45,453 nt of DNA from Blattamonas nauphoetae (GCA_033064195.1 JARBJD010000468.1:1-45453); one strand, 5' to 3'. Numbered from the stretch's first letter, positions 11,191 through 22,613 are shown. The notes: generated by a model from the sequence alone, not told the origin. Translations and numbers: made by a program.

Positions 11191-11515
11191 CAATTTTTCA
11201 CTATAAAACATCTAATATCAAAATAAGTGACGTGGAAAACGAAGAATGTGTTGGTGACCTCTCATTTTTTGAAATTGTTGCAGTAAATTGAAATCAGAGT
11301 TGATCTCCCTCACCGAGGGAGGATCCAGTGCACAGATCTTCACGGAGATTCTGGCAAGCCATGGCGATGTGCTGTCTTCCAAAACTGATAGAACGCTCGT
11401 TCAGATTTTGTATCCAATCTTCAGCTTTTCCTCATTCTTCACAGTGAACGCGATTGTCGATGCAGCTGCAGTGTCAGAACCGCCTTTTCTCGTGTTCCTT
11501 CCACAACCTCCATCT
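11191..11515. other. Short A+T-rich spacer and possible end of the beta-helix gene
   Basis: The first 90 nt are A+T-rich. From about 11290 to 11515 the minus strand still gives protein-like text (SEDGGCGRNTRK), which could be a further exon of the beta-helix gene. No clean boundaries are visible. Confidence 0.25.
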
Positions 11516-13071
11516 TCAGATTGTCCATTGTGCTCGTCTGGCCTTCTCCTGAATCGTCTCCACTTTGAAACTTGTTTCCAGTGTCTTCTCTTCTTTCTTC
11601 AGATGTTCAAATCCAAAGTCCAGCGAAGAACACGGCAACTCCACCAGTCCACACACATCATTATCATCCCCATCGTCGTTCACTGTCAGCTTCTCTTCTG
11701 TCGACGTGGGGGATACCAATAATACACCAGACTTCCTGCCACCCCGTCCATCTCCCCAAAGAACAGATTCCGTTGCGCACGAGAAAAACGTCAGAGGCTC
11801 CAGCTTCGAGTCTCGTTCCAAATCATCTGATTCCAGGAATACAAGTGATCCGGTCGCGTTCGAGTTGATTTCCATGAATGGTGAGCCTTGTGTTGTCGAC
11901 AGAACTCCCCATGCTTCGATGTAGAGCACTGTTCTGAGAGTCTCGTGAGTGAAACTCAGCTTTTTGAATGGTGTGTCCACCAGCGTCAGTGTGCTCCCTT
12001 CCTTGATCCATATCATTCAGTGGAGAGAATCTCCCAGCTCCGTGTCTGTGTCTGTTCCAATGTGTCACTTTTCCCAGCGACAGGACACCAGTTTCCACAG
12101 ACACGAATGTTTTCATCGTCGTCGCTGGGACCAGCTTAAAGATCATGTGCTTCAGTGTTGCTGTCTTCCCTTCAGCATTCACATCGATCCCAGCATCGCT
12201 CTTCTGAGTGATCGTCCGAATTTCAGCCTCCGAATGCGACTGAATCACCTCTTCATGTGTTATTCGCATCGTTTTCAGCAATTCCGAGTTCGCCTGCGTC
12301 TGAACTTCCTCAAACTCGTTCGTCTCTGCTAAGCGATATCCTGAATCCAGCGATGAGCAAGTGAAGCGATACGACCCACAGTTCGGATGGGTGCTTGCCT
12401 CATTCACGCTTGCGTTCAGCAGGATGCGAGTCACAGGCGGCTCCAGAGAATACATCAGCACAGATCTAATCTGTGTGGATAAAAACGAGTCTTTCCATTG
12501 CGCTGCCTTGATCTGAGTGTGAGGACGTGATCCTGCAATGAAGATCTTTTCATTGTCTGTGCTCGAATATTCACATTCGTCAAACGTTGTGTCGGTGAAT
12601 GATATCGCTCCATTCGATTCGATCTTGATGATCTGTGTCACCGGAATCTTGTGTCTTCTCGACCATTTTCAGATTCTTGAAGGTCACGTTGTTGAGAAGG
12701 ATCTCGGGCTCGGCGTTTGTGAACAAACTCAACAGCGGCTGGGCAAAGATTCCTTGATCTGCCAGCGATGAGTTGAACACGGTGATTTTGATTGTGATCG
12801 GCTGTGTTGTTGTTTTTGTCAAACTGAATTTGTATGTCATCGCGCTCATCGCCATAATTCCCATGTTGTCCAACACCACCCACTCTCCATCATTCTCCAG
12901 CGAGATCAGCGAGCATTGGGCCAACGGGATCACGTTTAATTTCGTCATTGTCATGGCTCCCTGGTTCTCCACTTCCTTCTCACTTTGTTCCTTTTCATCC
13001 TCCTGTTTCCCACACTCTTTCTCCTTCTTCAGTTCGGCTGCCATGTTCTGTTTGATGTTCTTTCTGAACAT
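11516..13071 (-). CDS. Beta-helix-like surface protein (host), frame-changing
   Basis: The region has the rhythm of parallel beta-helix proteins: short strands with N/T/F/D turns, such as EILLNNVTFKNLKMVEK, IIKIESNGAISFTDTTFDE, YSSTDNEKIFIAG, VETGVLSLGKVT, GSTLTLVDTPFKKLSFTHE and SPFMEINSNATGSLVFL. Oxymonads carry many secreted or anchored proteins of this kind. The frame changes near 12650 and near 12050; neither place has a convincing intron. The N-terminal end (MFRKNIKQNMAAELKKEKE) is charged and may belong to the neighbouring low-complexity gene. The last stop (11516) is TGA. Its relation to the membrane-anchored exon at 8.4-8.8 kb is only by protein type. Confidence 0.45.
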
Positions 13072-13079
13072 GGCGGTGT

Positions 13080-14560
13080 CGAGGATTAGACATTGCTTGT
13101 CTTTGATGGCTGAATATGGACCAAGTGGTTTTTCTCTTTTTTCGTTTTGGGTCAGTCGGAAAGACGATATGCTCGTTCACGTGCTTCCCTCTCCTTCGCT
13201 TTCTTCTCGTCTTGCTCCGCTCGCCACTGTTGTCGTTCTGCTTCGCGTTGTTCTTCTTCCTTCCTTTTCTTCTCCATCTTCGCTTCATGTCGCTCCTTCT
13301 TTCGTCTTTTTCGCCTGATTCTTCCTTTTCAGCGTCAGAAGTGGATTCGAAATCAGTACCACGCACTGATCCTACTTTTCCACATTCTGTTTCCCCACAT
13401 GTTCGTGTTGTCACAATTTCGTTTTCATTTTCGTTGGTTTCCCATTAATGCATTGATTTCTTGTCCAACTGAGGATCGAAGCTGTTGCCTTCCTCCATTC
13501 CATATTCTTGTTGGTCTTCAAACACTTCCTCCTGTCCATCTTGTTCTTCAGGTTTGTTTCTTCGAGGAAATCCAATTTTTCTTCTGATGAGCGTGATTTC
13601 CGAGATTCGGAGCTTGATCTTTTGGATGTCCGATTGGATTTCGAACTCCGGGACGATTTGTCTCCTTGAACTTTCTCCCGTGATTTGACTGAGTGTTTGC
13701 TGTCTTCTTCTTTTTCTGCTTCTAATTCTGTCCCTTCTACTTGTTCATTGTCTTCAAATTGATCGTCTGTTTCTGCTTGTTCATCCACTGGTTCTACAAA
13801 TTTCGCATCATCCTTAGAATTTTGTTCATTTTCTTGCATCTCGTTTTCTTTATCGTTTGATTCTTCTTTTAGGTTAGTGCGCCAAATGAGCGCGTTTTGA
13901 CTTCTGCTTCGATTTCTTCGTCTTCAACTTGGTCTTCTTCGAAATATTCCACTTCTTCAGCATGTACATCATCTTCCTCCTGCAAATCTTCATGTTCAGA
14001 TTCAGCTTGCTCATTTTCAGGACCGGTCGGGTCATGAACTTCATCGTCGAGATGTTCGTTTTTGACAACTTCATCATCATTGTTTTCTTCCCCATGTGCA
14101 TTCTGTTAAGATCCGGTATCTTCGCATATTTCTTCATACTGTTCCTCAGCATCTCTGCCTTCGCGTTCTGATTGCTCAAATTCTTGTAGGTTGTCATCGG
14201 CATCTCCATCGTCTTGTTCACCTCATCTTCAACTGCCTCTTCCTGTTTGTCTTCAGCATTGTCGTTTTCTTCAACTTTTTCCATTTCGCCAGTCTGTTCA
14301 TGTTCGTTTTCTTCAACTTCTTCATTCTCTCCCATGCTTCGTGTTCCTTCATCCTCCTTTTCTGCTTGTTCATATTCTCCTTCGATGTCCTCATCAACCT
14401 CAAATTGTTGGTCTTCATCCCCTTCCCTTTTGTTTCCTTCGCATCGTCGCCTTTCTTGGTCGTTCTCACAATGTTGTACTGTTTTCGCTATTCTGGACGT
14501 TCTGTTTCAATTCTTCCTCTTTTCTGTAAGTAGAAATTCTCAGTTGTGATCGGATTCGAA
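13080..14560 (-). CDS. Highly charged, acidic low-complexity gene with in-frame TAA
   Basis: The minus strand encodes long Glu/Asp-rich text (ENEEVEENEHEQTGEMEKVE, DVHAEEVEYFEEDQVEDEE, FEDNEQVEGTELEAEKEED). It passes into Ser/Lys/Arg-rich text (SSRSSKSNRTSKRSSSESRK) and then a Lys/Glu coil toward 13.1 kb (KREKPLGPYSAIKDKQ). One acidic stretch continues in frame through TAA at 14106-14108 (EDTGS, then QNAHGEENNDDE). Several one-base frame changes are present. The product would be disordered or coiled-coil and intracellular. No domain is recognised, and it may be several genes or a decayed one. Confidence 0.35.
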
Positions 14561-14613
14561 TACTGAGTGACCACCGTCCGTCGAGGCTGTCGATGGGAGC
14601 TGGAGTTGACTTT

Positions 14614-15255
14614 TCAGACGGAACATAGTGGAGGATGGGCTCGGAGATCAAGGAAAATGAACTTGAATATCAGGGAAGAGAGGTGAAATGACCAAATGGA
14701 ATGCATACTTCGGTCTGGGTAGTGGAGAATTAAATGCCGGCGGTGTAGAGAAGATGGAGAGTCGGGAGGGCTATATGTTCGTGAATCCGACGACAAAGTT
14801 CCGGAAAAATGTCTGGAAGGGTCTCTCATTGTAAGACGCGTTAATGGGAAGGAACAGTCCGAGATCAACCCAGGATCTCTTTGACCACGATGAACCCAGA
14901 TTGTAAAAAAGTCAGAGAGTAAGAAATGAGCAAAAAAAGTGGAAGTGATGTGGATATTGAGGTGTTTGTTGAATAAAATGCGGTAAAGAATCGATAAGAA
15001 CGAGTGTAATGACAGATCTGCGGGTAGACTTTCAGGGTATGCCAATAAACCCCTCAAATCCAAAGAACTCAAATGTCCACGAAAAAGTGAAAGATTAGGG
15101 GAAGATGAATCCATCCTCGCTGTTATAGTTTGTGCAAACACCGGTGGGAGGAGATGAAGGTCAATCTTTATGAGTTGATCAACTGGACAAAGTGATTTAT
15201 GGGGAACTGTTGAAGGACAATATGTGTAAATATTCATTTTTACTGCAATTATCAC
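14614..15255 (-). CDS. Hypothetical 213-codon ORF
   Basis: A single minus-strand frame ending on TGA. The better start is the internal Met at about 15114 (MDSSSPNLSLFRGHLSSLDL). The text that follows is helical (GLLAYPESLPADLSLHSFL, SILYRILFNKHLNIHI), then Ser/Pro/Arg-rich. The C-terminal 60 codons are less protein-like and may be intron or shadow. No family is recognised. Confidence 0.3.
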   Translation of the reverse strand: MIIAVKMNIYTYCPSTVPHKSLCPVDQLIKIDLHLLPPVFAQTITARMDSSSPNLSLFRGHLSSLDLRGLLAYPESLPADLSLHSFLSILYRILFNKHLNIHITSTFFAHFLLSDFFTIWVHRGQRDPGLISDCSFPLTRLTMRDPSRHFSGTLSSDSRTYSPPDSPSSLHRRHLILHYPDRSMHSIWSFHLSSLIFKFIFLDLRAHPPLCSV

Positions 15256-15341
15256 TCACTCATTGAGAAAAAGGAAGAGAAAAAGCAGGAAAACAATGAA
15301 ATGGCGAGAAAAAAGTGATCTGCCCATATCACTCCACTGAG

Positions 15342-15440
15342 TCCTCTCCTCTCTTCATCTCTATTCCCTCTCCCTCATCTCCTCTATTCCCTCTCCCTCA
15401 TCTCCTCTATTCATCTCTATTCCGTCTTCATCTCTCTGTG
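15342..15440. repeat. Pyrimidine-rich tandem repeat
   Basis: A 23-nt unit beginning CTATTCCCTCTCCCTCATCT is repeated twice perfectly (15361-15383 and 15384-15406). Degenerate TCATCTCTATTCC copies flank it on both sides. The strand is strongly polypyrimidine. Confidence 0.8.
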
Positions 15441-16017
15441 GTGGGGTTTTCACTCTGGGTTGTGTTTTGCGCTGATCTGAGATGCATGGGAGAATTGGAG
15501 AGAGTAAAAAGAATGAGATGAAAATGATAGAGAGAAACGAGAAGAATATGAGGAGAAAAACAACACTGAAGATTGTATTGATGATTCAAACCATTTCCCA
15601 ACATCTCCGTCTATTCATTTATTCTCCCCGGACCATATAGTATAATTTTTGATAGTTCCAAAGCAGTCAATCGCTGGTGTTCGTGTTTGCTTGACACTAC
15701 TGTTTTTTCTGATGCTCCGCCAACGGTATCCTAGGGATGGATCGTTCGTGCTTTCACAACTCCATGGTGATACGAAGTTCATTGAGCGAATACTTCTGGA
15801 AGAAATCTTTATGATCATGTAGACTAGATGAGAGGATAAATGCAATAGTGAAAAGCCATTAAATCCGCAAACCATTTGAACACAGTGCGAGACACAAATC
15901 GTCTAGATCCTCATCCTCACTCTCCATCCTGGAATGGAACATCTTTGAATATAATGAACTTGTTGAAGCAAACATTCTTTTGATGCAGAAGGATTCATCA
16001 GCCATGGTTTTCAACTA
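15441..16017. other. Stretch with no convincing gene
   Basis: Only short frames are seen. A minus-strand 86-codon frame at 15615-15875 has no recognisable features. Confidence 0.4.
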
Positions 16018-16290
16018 CTACTGTGATGTGTCGACCATCGGTTTTTCAGTCCGTGTCTTCAGCTTGTAGAACTGCTTTTTAACTCGGTGAGTGTTTTCTG
16101 TGGCTTCGAAGAAGCTGAATAAATGATGAGCAGAACATACCGTAGAATCTTTGGAACCATGTTCATCATAAACTTCCAAATTTAGAGACTTCAAGAAAAG
16201 ACGAAGAACATACCAGTTCAGTGGACGGAAGACAGTTGTATTCAAGTTGTACGAGATTATCGGTTTGTGATTGGGATGATAAATACCCAA
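16018..16290 (-). CDS. Small hypothetical ORF
   Basis: A 90-codon frame opening MGIYHPNHKPIISYNLNTTV and continuing FRPLNWYVLRLFLKSLNLEV. An inner GT...CAG stretch (about 16090-16143 on the minus strand) could be a short intron, in which case only the first 50 residues and the C-terminal 15 are coding. No family is recognised. Confidence 0.25.
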   Translation of the reverse strand: MGIYHPNHKPIISYNLNTTVFRPLNWYVLRLFLKSLNLEVYDEHGSKDSTVCSAHHLFSFFEATENTHRVKKQFYKLKTRTEKPMVDTSQ

Positions 16291-16422
16291 TTGTCTGTCG
16301 CCCTTAATTCACATCGGTCAGAACAAAATCTACTGGGGGATCCTGACACCTTCCTCTCCATCTTCGCCCGCTCCCTTCTCCTCCCCATCTTGGCATGTTA
16401 ATTGGATTGGACGTTGCCAATG

Positions 16423-16756
16423 TTGGACTGGACAATCGACCTCTATTGGACATTCATTTTTAGACTTGCTTCTCTCATCCTCAATTCACTCATTCAATCA
16501 TTTTCACAAAGAAATGACAATAATCACTTAAGAAATAGCGAAATGGAGATAATTTGATCATATTTAGCCAAGTGTGAATCTCGACTTGATCCACCCACCA
16601 TTGGACGTCATTGGACGTGACCGGACATTTCGCTGAAATTTTTTTTCTGAAGTCTACACAATTAGTGCATCCCGTTTATTGAGGTTTTGACGAGTCGGCA
16701 AAATTGGACAGTCCAATGGACTGTCCAGTCCTGGACTGTCCAATCGACACCTATTA
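16423..16756. repeat. Segment bounded by GGACTGNNCAATCGACNCCTATT-like repeats
   Basis: GGACTGGACAATCGACC at 16425-16441 recurs in altered form as GGACTGTCCAATCGACA at 16733-16749; both are followed by TCTATT or CCTATT. Next to the second copy is a perfect hairpin GGACAGTCC-AAT-GGACTGTCC (about 16706-16726). A related GGACATTGGACTGGACAATC occurs at 18314-18333. This could be a small non-autonomous element or a dispersed host repeat. No coding is seen inside. Confidence 0.5.
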
Positions 16757-16801
16757 AGGGATTGAGTTACATCCTCATCTCAATTACGGTTTGATGTTCA
16801 C

Positions 16802-18042
16802 ATGTCTCTCTCACTTTTTTTGAATACTAGGCGACTTCGTCTCGGTTTTGAAATACCGTGGGGTCATAAATCGCGACGCAAAGTCAACAGATCTAGAATT
16901 CATTCATTCTTCCCCAGACACAACATCTCTCACCCCACGATTGATATCACCATCGAATCTCTATGCTTGAACTCAAATGTGTGAATTTCTCATTCTAAAT
17001 TCATCTTTTATTCCTTTCTGTTCCAGCCTTCGTTTCGCATCCTTTCCTCAAAGTTCTGCCTCGATGATACGTGACTTTTTCACTGGTGAGATCAACTTAC
17101 TTGAGTTTCTTCAATTTATGATGTGGAATCCGATATTCTCTGTATTCAGGTCGCTTCTGCGGCTATGTCAATCGTTGGGATGATCTGTGTGATCATTTAT
17201 ATCTTCCCTGTTGTCTTAATCAATGTTTGTTTGCTTCTTCTGCTCATTCTTTCAATTCTTCTCTTCTCATAGCAACTGAGATTCATTGCATGATGACTCC
17301 TCACAATGTGGGGGAATGAGTTCTTTTTCATTGGAATATGAATCTCTACTGCTCGTATGCACAGATTCATCCTCTACAGTATGTTCTCTTTCATGTTTTT
17401 CCTCATCTTCCAGATATATTTGTCCAAACGCATTGGTGAGCGCTGACCTGCTCGATCACCATTGATTGTGTTCTGGACACGCCTCTGCTCCTGTTTGGAA
17501 TCATCCGCATATTTCCAAAGAATTGCAGTCAAATGCAAGAATTTGTGTTCTGGATACCTTGACGGATATTCACAGCAATTGTGATGATTCTTGGTATCAT
17601 GTTTAGGTCCACTCTCAACCACACCCAAGCCCTCATCTCCACAAGTATCAACGCTGTGTGTGCTCGAACCAATTCATCAGAGAAGTACCGCGTAACTGTC
17701 TTGGCGGAATCAAAAAGGCTGTCTGTGACTCATCGAACTATTTCTCCAAGGAGTTGGGTTACTGCGGCACAACTCTTCTAACTTCGGGAAACTCAGTGTC
17801 GATGATGATTCTCTTCACCTCTGTGGTTGATGGTCGGGTCAGTATGTCTTTTTGAACGAGATTGTTGTTGACACCTCCGGATGTCCACATTTCTCTTGTT
17901 TGTCATTCCGCATGCCTCATTCATTTTCTTCTCTCTCATTCCAGTTCTTTCCCCGTGTTGGTTATCTGCATCACTCCTCATTGCACATGTTACGATTGTG
18001 GCTGCCCAGCACGTCGTTCACAACAAAGATAAGAATGAATAA
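16802..18042 (+). CDS. Candidate multi-exon four-span membrane protein
   Basis: Coding-like pieces separated by short introns include a hydrophobic span (VASAAMSIVGMICVIIYIFP, about 17155-17215) and an extracellular-type Cys segment (RCVCSNQFIREVPRNCLGGI, KAVCDSSNYFSKELGYCGTT, about 17650-17780). A last span follows (WLSASLLIAHVTIVAAQHVV, about 17960-18025) with a basic tail. Likely introns are GTTTGTTTGC...CTCATAG near 17225-17273, GTATGTTCTC...CTTCCAG near 17380-17414 and the one ending CATTCCAG at 17943. The plan resembles tetraspanin-like proteins but no CCG motif is seen. After TAA at 18040-18042 the same frame continues with Gln-rich, sensible text (FLYSWEERNISAQLTRYQQE), so the true end may be later. 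Confidence 0.35.
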
Positions 18043-18422
18043 ACTGCAGCGGCGTTTTTATATTCATGGGAGGAAAGGAACATATCGGCCCAACTAACAA
18101 GATATCAGCAAGAATACGAGATCTCACATCAACAGTACAGATCCTCGCAAAGTTGTAAACTGAAATATCTTTTTCTTTCAATTGGTTTTATTTGGGGTGC
18201 ATTTCATGTACACAACGACAAATCGTTCATTTAACAATCCCTGCGGAGAAAATATGTTCGGAGCCAAATAACCAATATCATGGGTCAGATCTCTCATCGC
18301 ACAAATAGGAGACTGGACATTGGACTGGACAATCCCACCTCGACTGGACACAGCTTAACAGGCCAATCCCCATCCATTCCTCTCCCACTCCCTTCTCTTC
18401 CCCATCCATCCCATCTTCCTCC
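18043..18422. other. Gap holding a possible read-on tail of the + gene and a repeat
   Basis: The first 120 nt continue the frame of the membrane-protein gene if TAA is sense. A GGACTGGACAATC repeat follows at about 18309-18350. A plus-strand low-complexity frame beyond 18280 is the shadow of the minus-strand acidic gene. Confidence 0.35.
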
Positions 18423-20700
18423 TCATCTGGAGTATGTGGCGGCTTGTCTTCCTCGTTCTTCTCCCCCCTCCGTCGCTGCTGGTGCAATCTCATCGTCCGC
18501 TGGAATGGGAGCTTCTTCCTCGTCTGGAACTGGTACGTCTCCTTCATCTGGAATGGGCACTTCGTCCTCATCTTGGAGTGGTGCCTCTTCCTCATCTGGA
18601 ATTGGAGGCGGCGGCTCGTCTTCTTCATCTGGAATGGGTTGTGGTTCGTCGTCGTCAGAAGGGAGGGGTGGTTCTTCCTCTTCGTTGTTCTCTCCGTCCA
18701 TCTTTGCTTGTGTGATGCCATCATCTGTTGGATCAGGCACTTCTTCTTCAACAGGAACAGGTACTTCCTCTTCGTCTGGAATTGGCGGTTGTTCATCGAG
18801 AGGAGGATCATCAAAATTGTCGTTCTGGTCATCACCTCCCTCCTCTTCAACAGACGGAGTTGCGTCGATATTGAGAGGAGACGCAGAGATAGACGATGTG
18901 AACAAAGGATTGTGTGTCGAAGGAACAAATGAATCCAGTCCATCCAATTCAGCGAGCAGATCGTCAATTTCGTCGATTTCACCGCCTTTCTTCTTCGATT
19001 TCTTCTCCTTCTTGTCCTTCTTCTTTTTCTTCTTCTTCCGCTTCTTCTTCTCTCCCTCATCATCTCCACACTCTTCAGCTGGAGGTGTCTCAGTCACACC
19101 TTGTTTCTGTTCGTCTTTCCCATCTTCCTTCTGGTCTCCTTCCACAATCGCTTCTTCCCAATCTTCAGGAGCGACCTTGGCTTCTTCAGGTGTTGTCTGT
19201 TGTGCTGTGTCTTCGTCGAGGTCAATTGGAAGTTCTTCAGCATCTACAGGAATTGGTGGCTCTTCTTCAGTGGGTGCTGGCTCGTCGGGTGGGAGTTGAA
19301 CGTCGTCGTCTGGTGGAGGAGGAGGAGGTTGGTGCTCGTCCACATCCATCGGAGCCTCTTCTGCGTCGTCGGGGATTGGTGGTTCTTCTTCTTCGGTTGG
19401 GGCAGGGGGCTCTTGTTCTGCGGTACGAGCTGCTGCTGCTTCTTCCTCGCGTTTCCGCTCATCTTCTTCGGCTTGTTCGCGAGCCAGTCTCTCCTCTTCT
19501 TCTTCTTCTTCCTCCATCCTTCTCTCCTCTTCCTGCTGTGGGAGGAGAGCAGCTGCAGCAGCTTCCTCTTCTTCCCGTTTCTGCCTCTCCTATTCCTCTT
19601 TTCTGGCTCTCTCCTGTTCTTCCTTCTGATTCCGCTCTTCTTCTTCCTGTCACTGCCTCTCTTCCTCATCTTCTCCGTCCACATCCGGAAAGCTCAAATC
19701 CACTCCCTTCTTTCTGAGCATCTCGAGTGTTCTCTATTCCTTCTGCTCTTCCTCCTTCTTCGCAATCTGGTCTTCCAGCCACGTTGTCTCCCCTCCCCTC
19801 CCCGAAGCTTTGAACAACCATTGGCACGCTCTTCTTCTCTTCGTCCTCCCTTTCCTCGTTCTCCTTCTCGTCAAATCCATCAATCTTGACTTCCACTTTC
19901 TTTCCTTCCTTTCGGCAGCTTTGGCCTGCTGTTTGAGAGCGAATGAGGCAAATCGTTTCGCAGTTTTCTGCTTCTGTCGTTGTCTTCGTTCCGCTTTCTG
20001 CTTCTCTCTTTCTTCTTCTTCCTTCTGTTTCTGCTCCATTGCTTGCTGAGCAAGGAGAAGAGCGGTTGTTTCTTCAGCTAGTCGGATTCGTTCCTCTTCT
20101 TCTTCCTTTTCGCGAGCGATTCGTTCCTCCTCTTTCTGTTCACGTTCTTCTTCTTCCTGCCTTTGTCTCTCTTCCTCCTCCTTCCTCGCTTTCTCCTCTT
20201 CTTCTTCTCTCTGTCTTCTCTCCTCTTCTTGTTGGGCAAGAAGAAGAGAAGCCGATTCCTCAACAATTTTCATCTGTTTCTCGTCTCTCTTGTTCTGCTT
20301 CCACTAACTCCACCTTTCAGCTTCTTGTTTGCTCTCGTCGCTGTTCCACTTTTCGTGTTCAGCGGCGAATGCTGAGCGAGCGAGAAGATGGACATTGGCT
20401 TTCGCTTCTTCCTCCATTCGAAGACGCTCTTCTTCCTCTTCCTTTCTTTGTCGCTCCTCTTCCTCTGCTTTCTCCCTTTCCACTTGTTCTTCTTCTTCTT
20501 CCTTCCTCCTCTTCTCTCTGCCTCTTCTCCTTTTCTTCTTGCGCAGCGAGAGCAGCCGCAGCTTCCGCTTCATGTTTCAGTCTCTTATCTTCTTCCGCCT
20601 TCTCGCGAGCGATTCTTTCCTCTTCCTCTTTCTGAGCCCTCTCATCCTCTTCCTGTCGGAGTCGTTCGGCCTCTTCTGCTGCTCTTGATCAGATGTGATG
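18423..20700 (-). CDS. Glu-rich coiled-coil protein with acidic Pro-rich tail, read through by TAG codons
   Basis: From 20.7 kb leftward the minus strand encodes a long single-alpha-helix/coiled-coil type sequence (KEEEERIAREKAEED, EEEERLRMEEEAKANVHLLA, SASLLLAQQEEERRQREEEE). A 364-residue open tail follows (19517-18423) with repeated PIPDEEE and PPPPIPDEEE units and one Lys tract (KKKRKKKKKKKDKKEKK). The tail ends on TGA. The frame is the same across TAG at 20304-20306, 19734-19736 and 19590-19592, and across one TGA at 19650-19652, with Glu/Gln-rich text on both sides of each. Frame changes near 20520, 19920 and 19800 remain unexplained. A cytoskeletal or scaffold role is only a guess. It may be a live gene under a TAA/TAG = Gln code with assembly errors, or a pseudogene. 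Confidence 0.5.
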
Positions 20701-21472
20701 GGCAGGTCATCTATCCTGAACACGACTGACTTGAAGAGCTCGTGGAGCGAGATCATGACTACGATCGTTGTTGAGCTTTTATGTCGTGAGGAGTCTTCGT
20801 CTGAGCAATATTCTGAATCTCTCGTTGGTTATAGTCTCCACTGCTCCCCACTGTTGTATTCATTGTTTTTTGGTGGATTGCATTCCATCTTTATCACAAT
20901 GTCATTCTCCAGATGTTTGTGTATGAGTAAGAAGGTCTTGGCGCCTTTGTCGCTGATTTGTGAACCAGAGAGTGCTATTAGATTCGATATCCATCTGTGC
21001 CAGGGAGTACAGGGAGAGCAAGCTTTTGACATGTTGCATATTTCAATATTGACCGATATCTTCTATATGATACTCCTGACTGGAAGGCGGATGAAAAGGA
21101 AATATTAGGTTAACTTTCAGATCCAGAAACTCTCTTCCTTGCTAAAAGTTCCGTCTCAAGACATGCGATCGACAATCTCTTCTTGAAGTCGACGAGGAGA
21201 GAGAAATCGGATAGTTTAATGTTGTTCAGAGATGCAACGAAAATGTAAGATGATATTTCGGTGATCATCACGGCAAATTTGAGTTGGGAGGACTTCGAGA
21301 TTGTTGATGATTGTTTGTCGGATTTATCTTCCATCTCCGTGAGAATTATCATGCCCATCAGATATGTTATGGCTGTTAGAGATGGAAATTCACGAAGGTT
21401 GCCCAATTCAACCGTCGCAGAACGCAAATAGAACATTCCCATAAGAAAACATTGCTCAACGGCTAACACCAT
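20701..21472 (-). CDS. Probable N-terminal part of the coiled-coil gene, or a separate upstream gene
   Basis: Two frames are protein-like. The first, 21472-21110, is helical (LREFPSLTAITYLMGMIIL, LKFAVMITEISSYIFVASL). The second, from 21032, reads TFLLIHKHLENDIVIKMECN and NNEYNSGEQWRL, passes TAA at 20829-20831 in frame, and continues sensibly (PTRDSEYCSDEDSSRHKSST, LFKSVVFRIDDLPITSD) into the start of the Glu-rich coil. This suggests one gene from about 21.47 to 18.42 kb. The join between the two frames is unexplained. No family is recognised. Confidence 0.35.
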
Positions 21473-21804
21473 ATGCGGTGAATTATGAAATGATCTGTTT
21501 CTCTGTGAACATCTATCGGATATGCCAATATGTTGTGTGATTGTCTCTTCTTCTTAAAGGCTATAGACGATGAGGATAAGTATCACTGTTGTATTTGGAT
21601 TATACTCTTTTATGAAGATGATGGAGTCCATGAAGGAAAGGAAGATGTGGAAGACGATCGAACTTGGAGCACCGCAAACGAGAAGAGCTCCTACTCTACC
21701 AATTTTCGTGACATGCTTTACATCGTTCATGTGGCTCCTTCTCATGAACTCAGTGCTGAATGATGATTGTTACAATGTGCGTGATGATTAGATGATCGAA
21801 TATC

Positions 21805-22446
21805 GTGGATATTTGGTTGACGAAGCCGAAATCACGACAGCACTCAATCACGTCGCAAAGATCCTCGAAGGATGAAAATGGTAAGCCTTTTTGTTTTGTT
21901 TGCATTCTGAAGGGTCAGAGGTTCCTTCGTAACATCAACGACTATTGGGAAGAAAATGGCTTCATGAAAAAACATACCACACTCATATTTCGTCCAAAGT
22001 CAGCAAAGCTCTTCCTGTTTCCAACAATACATCAACAAGCTCAGCGACTCCTTCAAAGCATTTCTCACCTTCGGTTGGACACTCCGACAACCTTCGAAAT
22101 GGGCGAGAAGTTCAAAAACAACAACAACAGATACCAGTTGATTCTCAGATCCCAATGGGGAACTGTCGTTCAGACACATCAAAATACTCGAGAAGCCTCC
22201 AGATTTTAGAATCCGAAACCGTGTATGGTCTTGGGATCACCAGGAATGATACAAAACGGCTTCACGAAGGAGTTGGATGAGCGTGGGCACCAGGACCGCA
22301 GAATGGAGACATCCTCACGTGGTATACAGACGATGACATTCCACCAAATGGAGTGGAGAAAAACACAGGTCCATTCTGTCTTGTCCTGGACAGTTGAAGT
22401 CCCTCAAGTTCCGGACAAAATTCTTCTCGTTTTCAACAAATTATGA
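21805..22446 (+). CDS. Unknown plus-strand coding region, probably spliced
   Basis: Protein-like pieces include WLTKPKSRQHSITSQRSSKD, then after a likely short intron (GTAAGCC...CTGAAG, about 21881-21912) GQRFLRNINDYWEENGFMKK, then LFLFPTIHQQAQRLLQSISH. In another frame near 22280-22400 is AWAPGPQNGDILTWYTDDDI followed by PPNGVEKNTGPFCLVLDS. No single model explains all pieces and no domain is recognised. Confidence 0.3.
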
Positions 22447-22613
22447 CTCTACTCACACCCACTGAGTTTCACACTTGAATAAACGCTCACAGTTGTGTGT
22501 TTCACCACTACAATGTATTGATTACTTTTCTTTTCTTCCTTCTGTTGACTTCTTTCTCTGATTTTAACTCCACTTTCAACTAATCCCTATTTGGCCTATT
22601 TTCTCGTCTTCTC

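Noticed and set aside
13116-14549. Plus-strand hydrophobic ORFs resembling membrane proteins
   Set aside because: They are shadows of the acidic minus-strand low-complexity gene.
18280-20729. Long plus-strand ORFs rich in Ser, Leu and Phe
   Set aside because: They are shadows of the Glu/Lys-rich minus-strand gene (GAA/GAG reversed to TTC/CTC).
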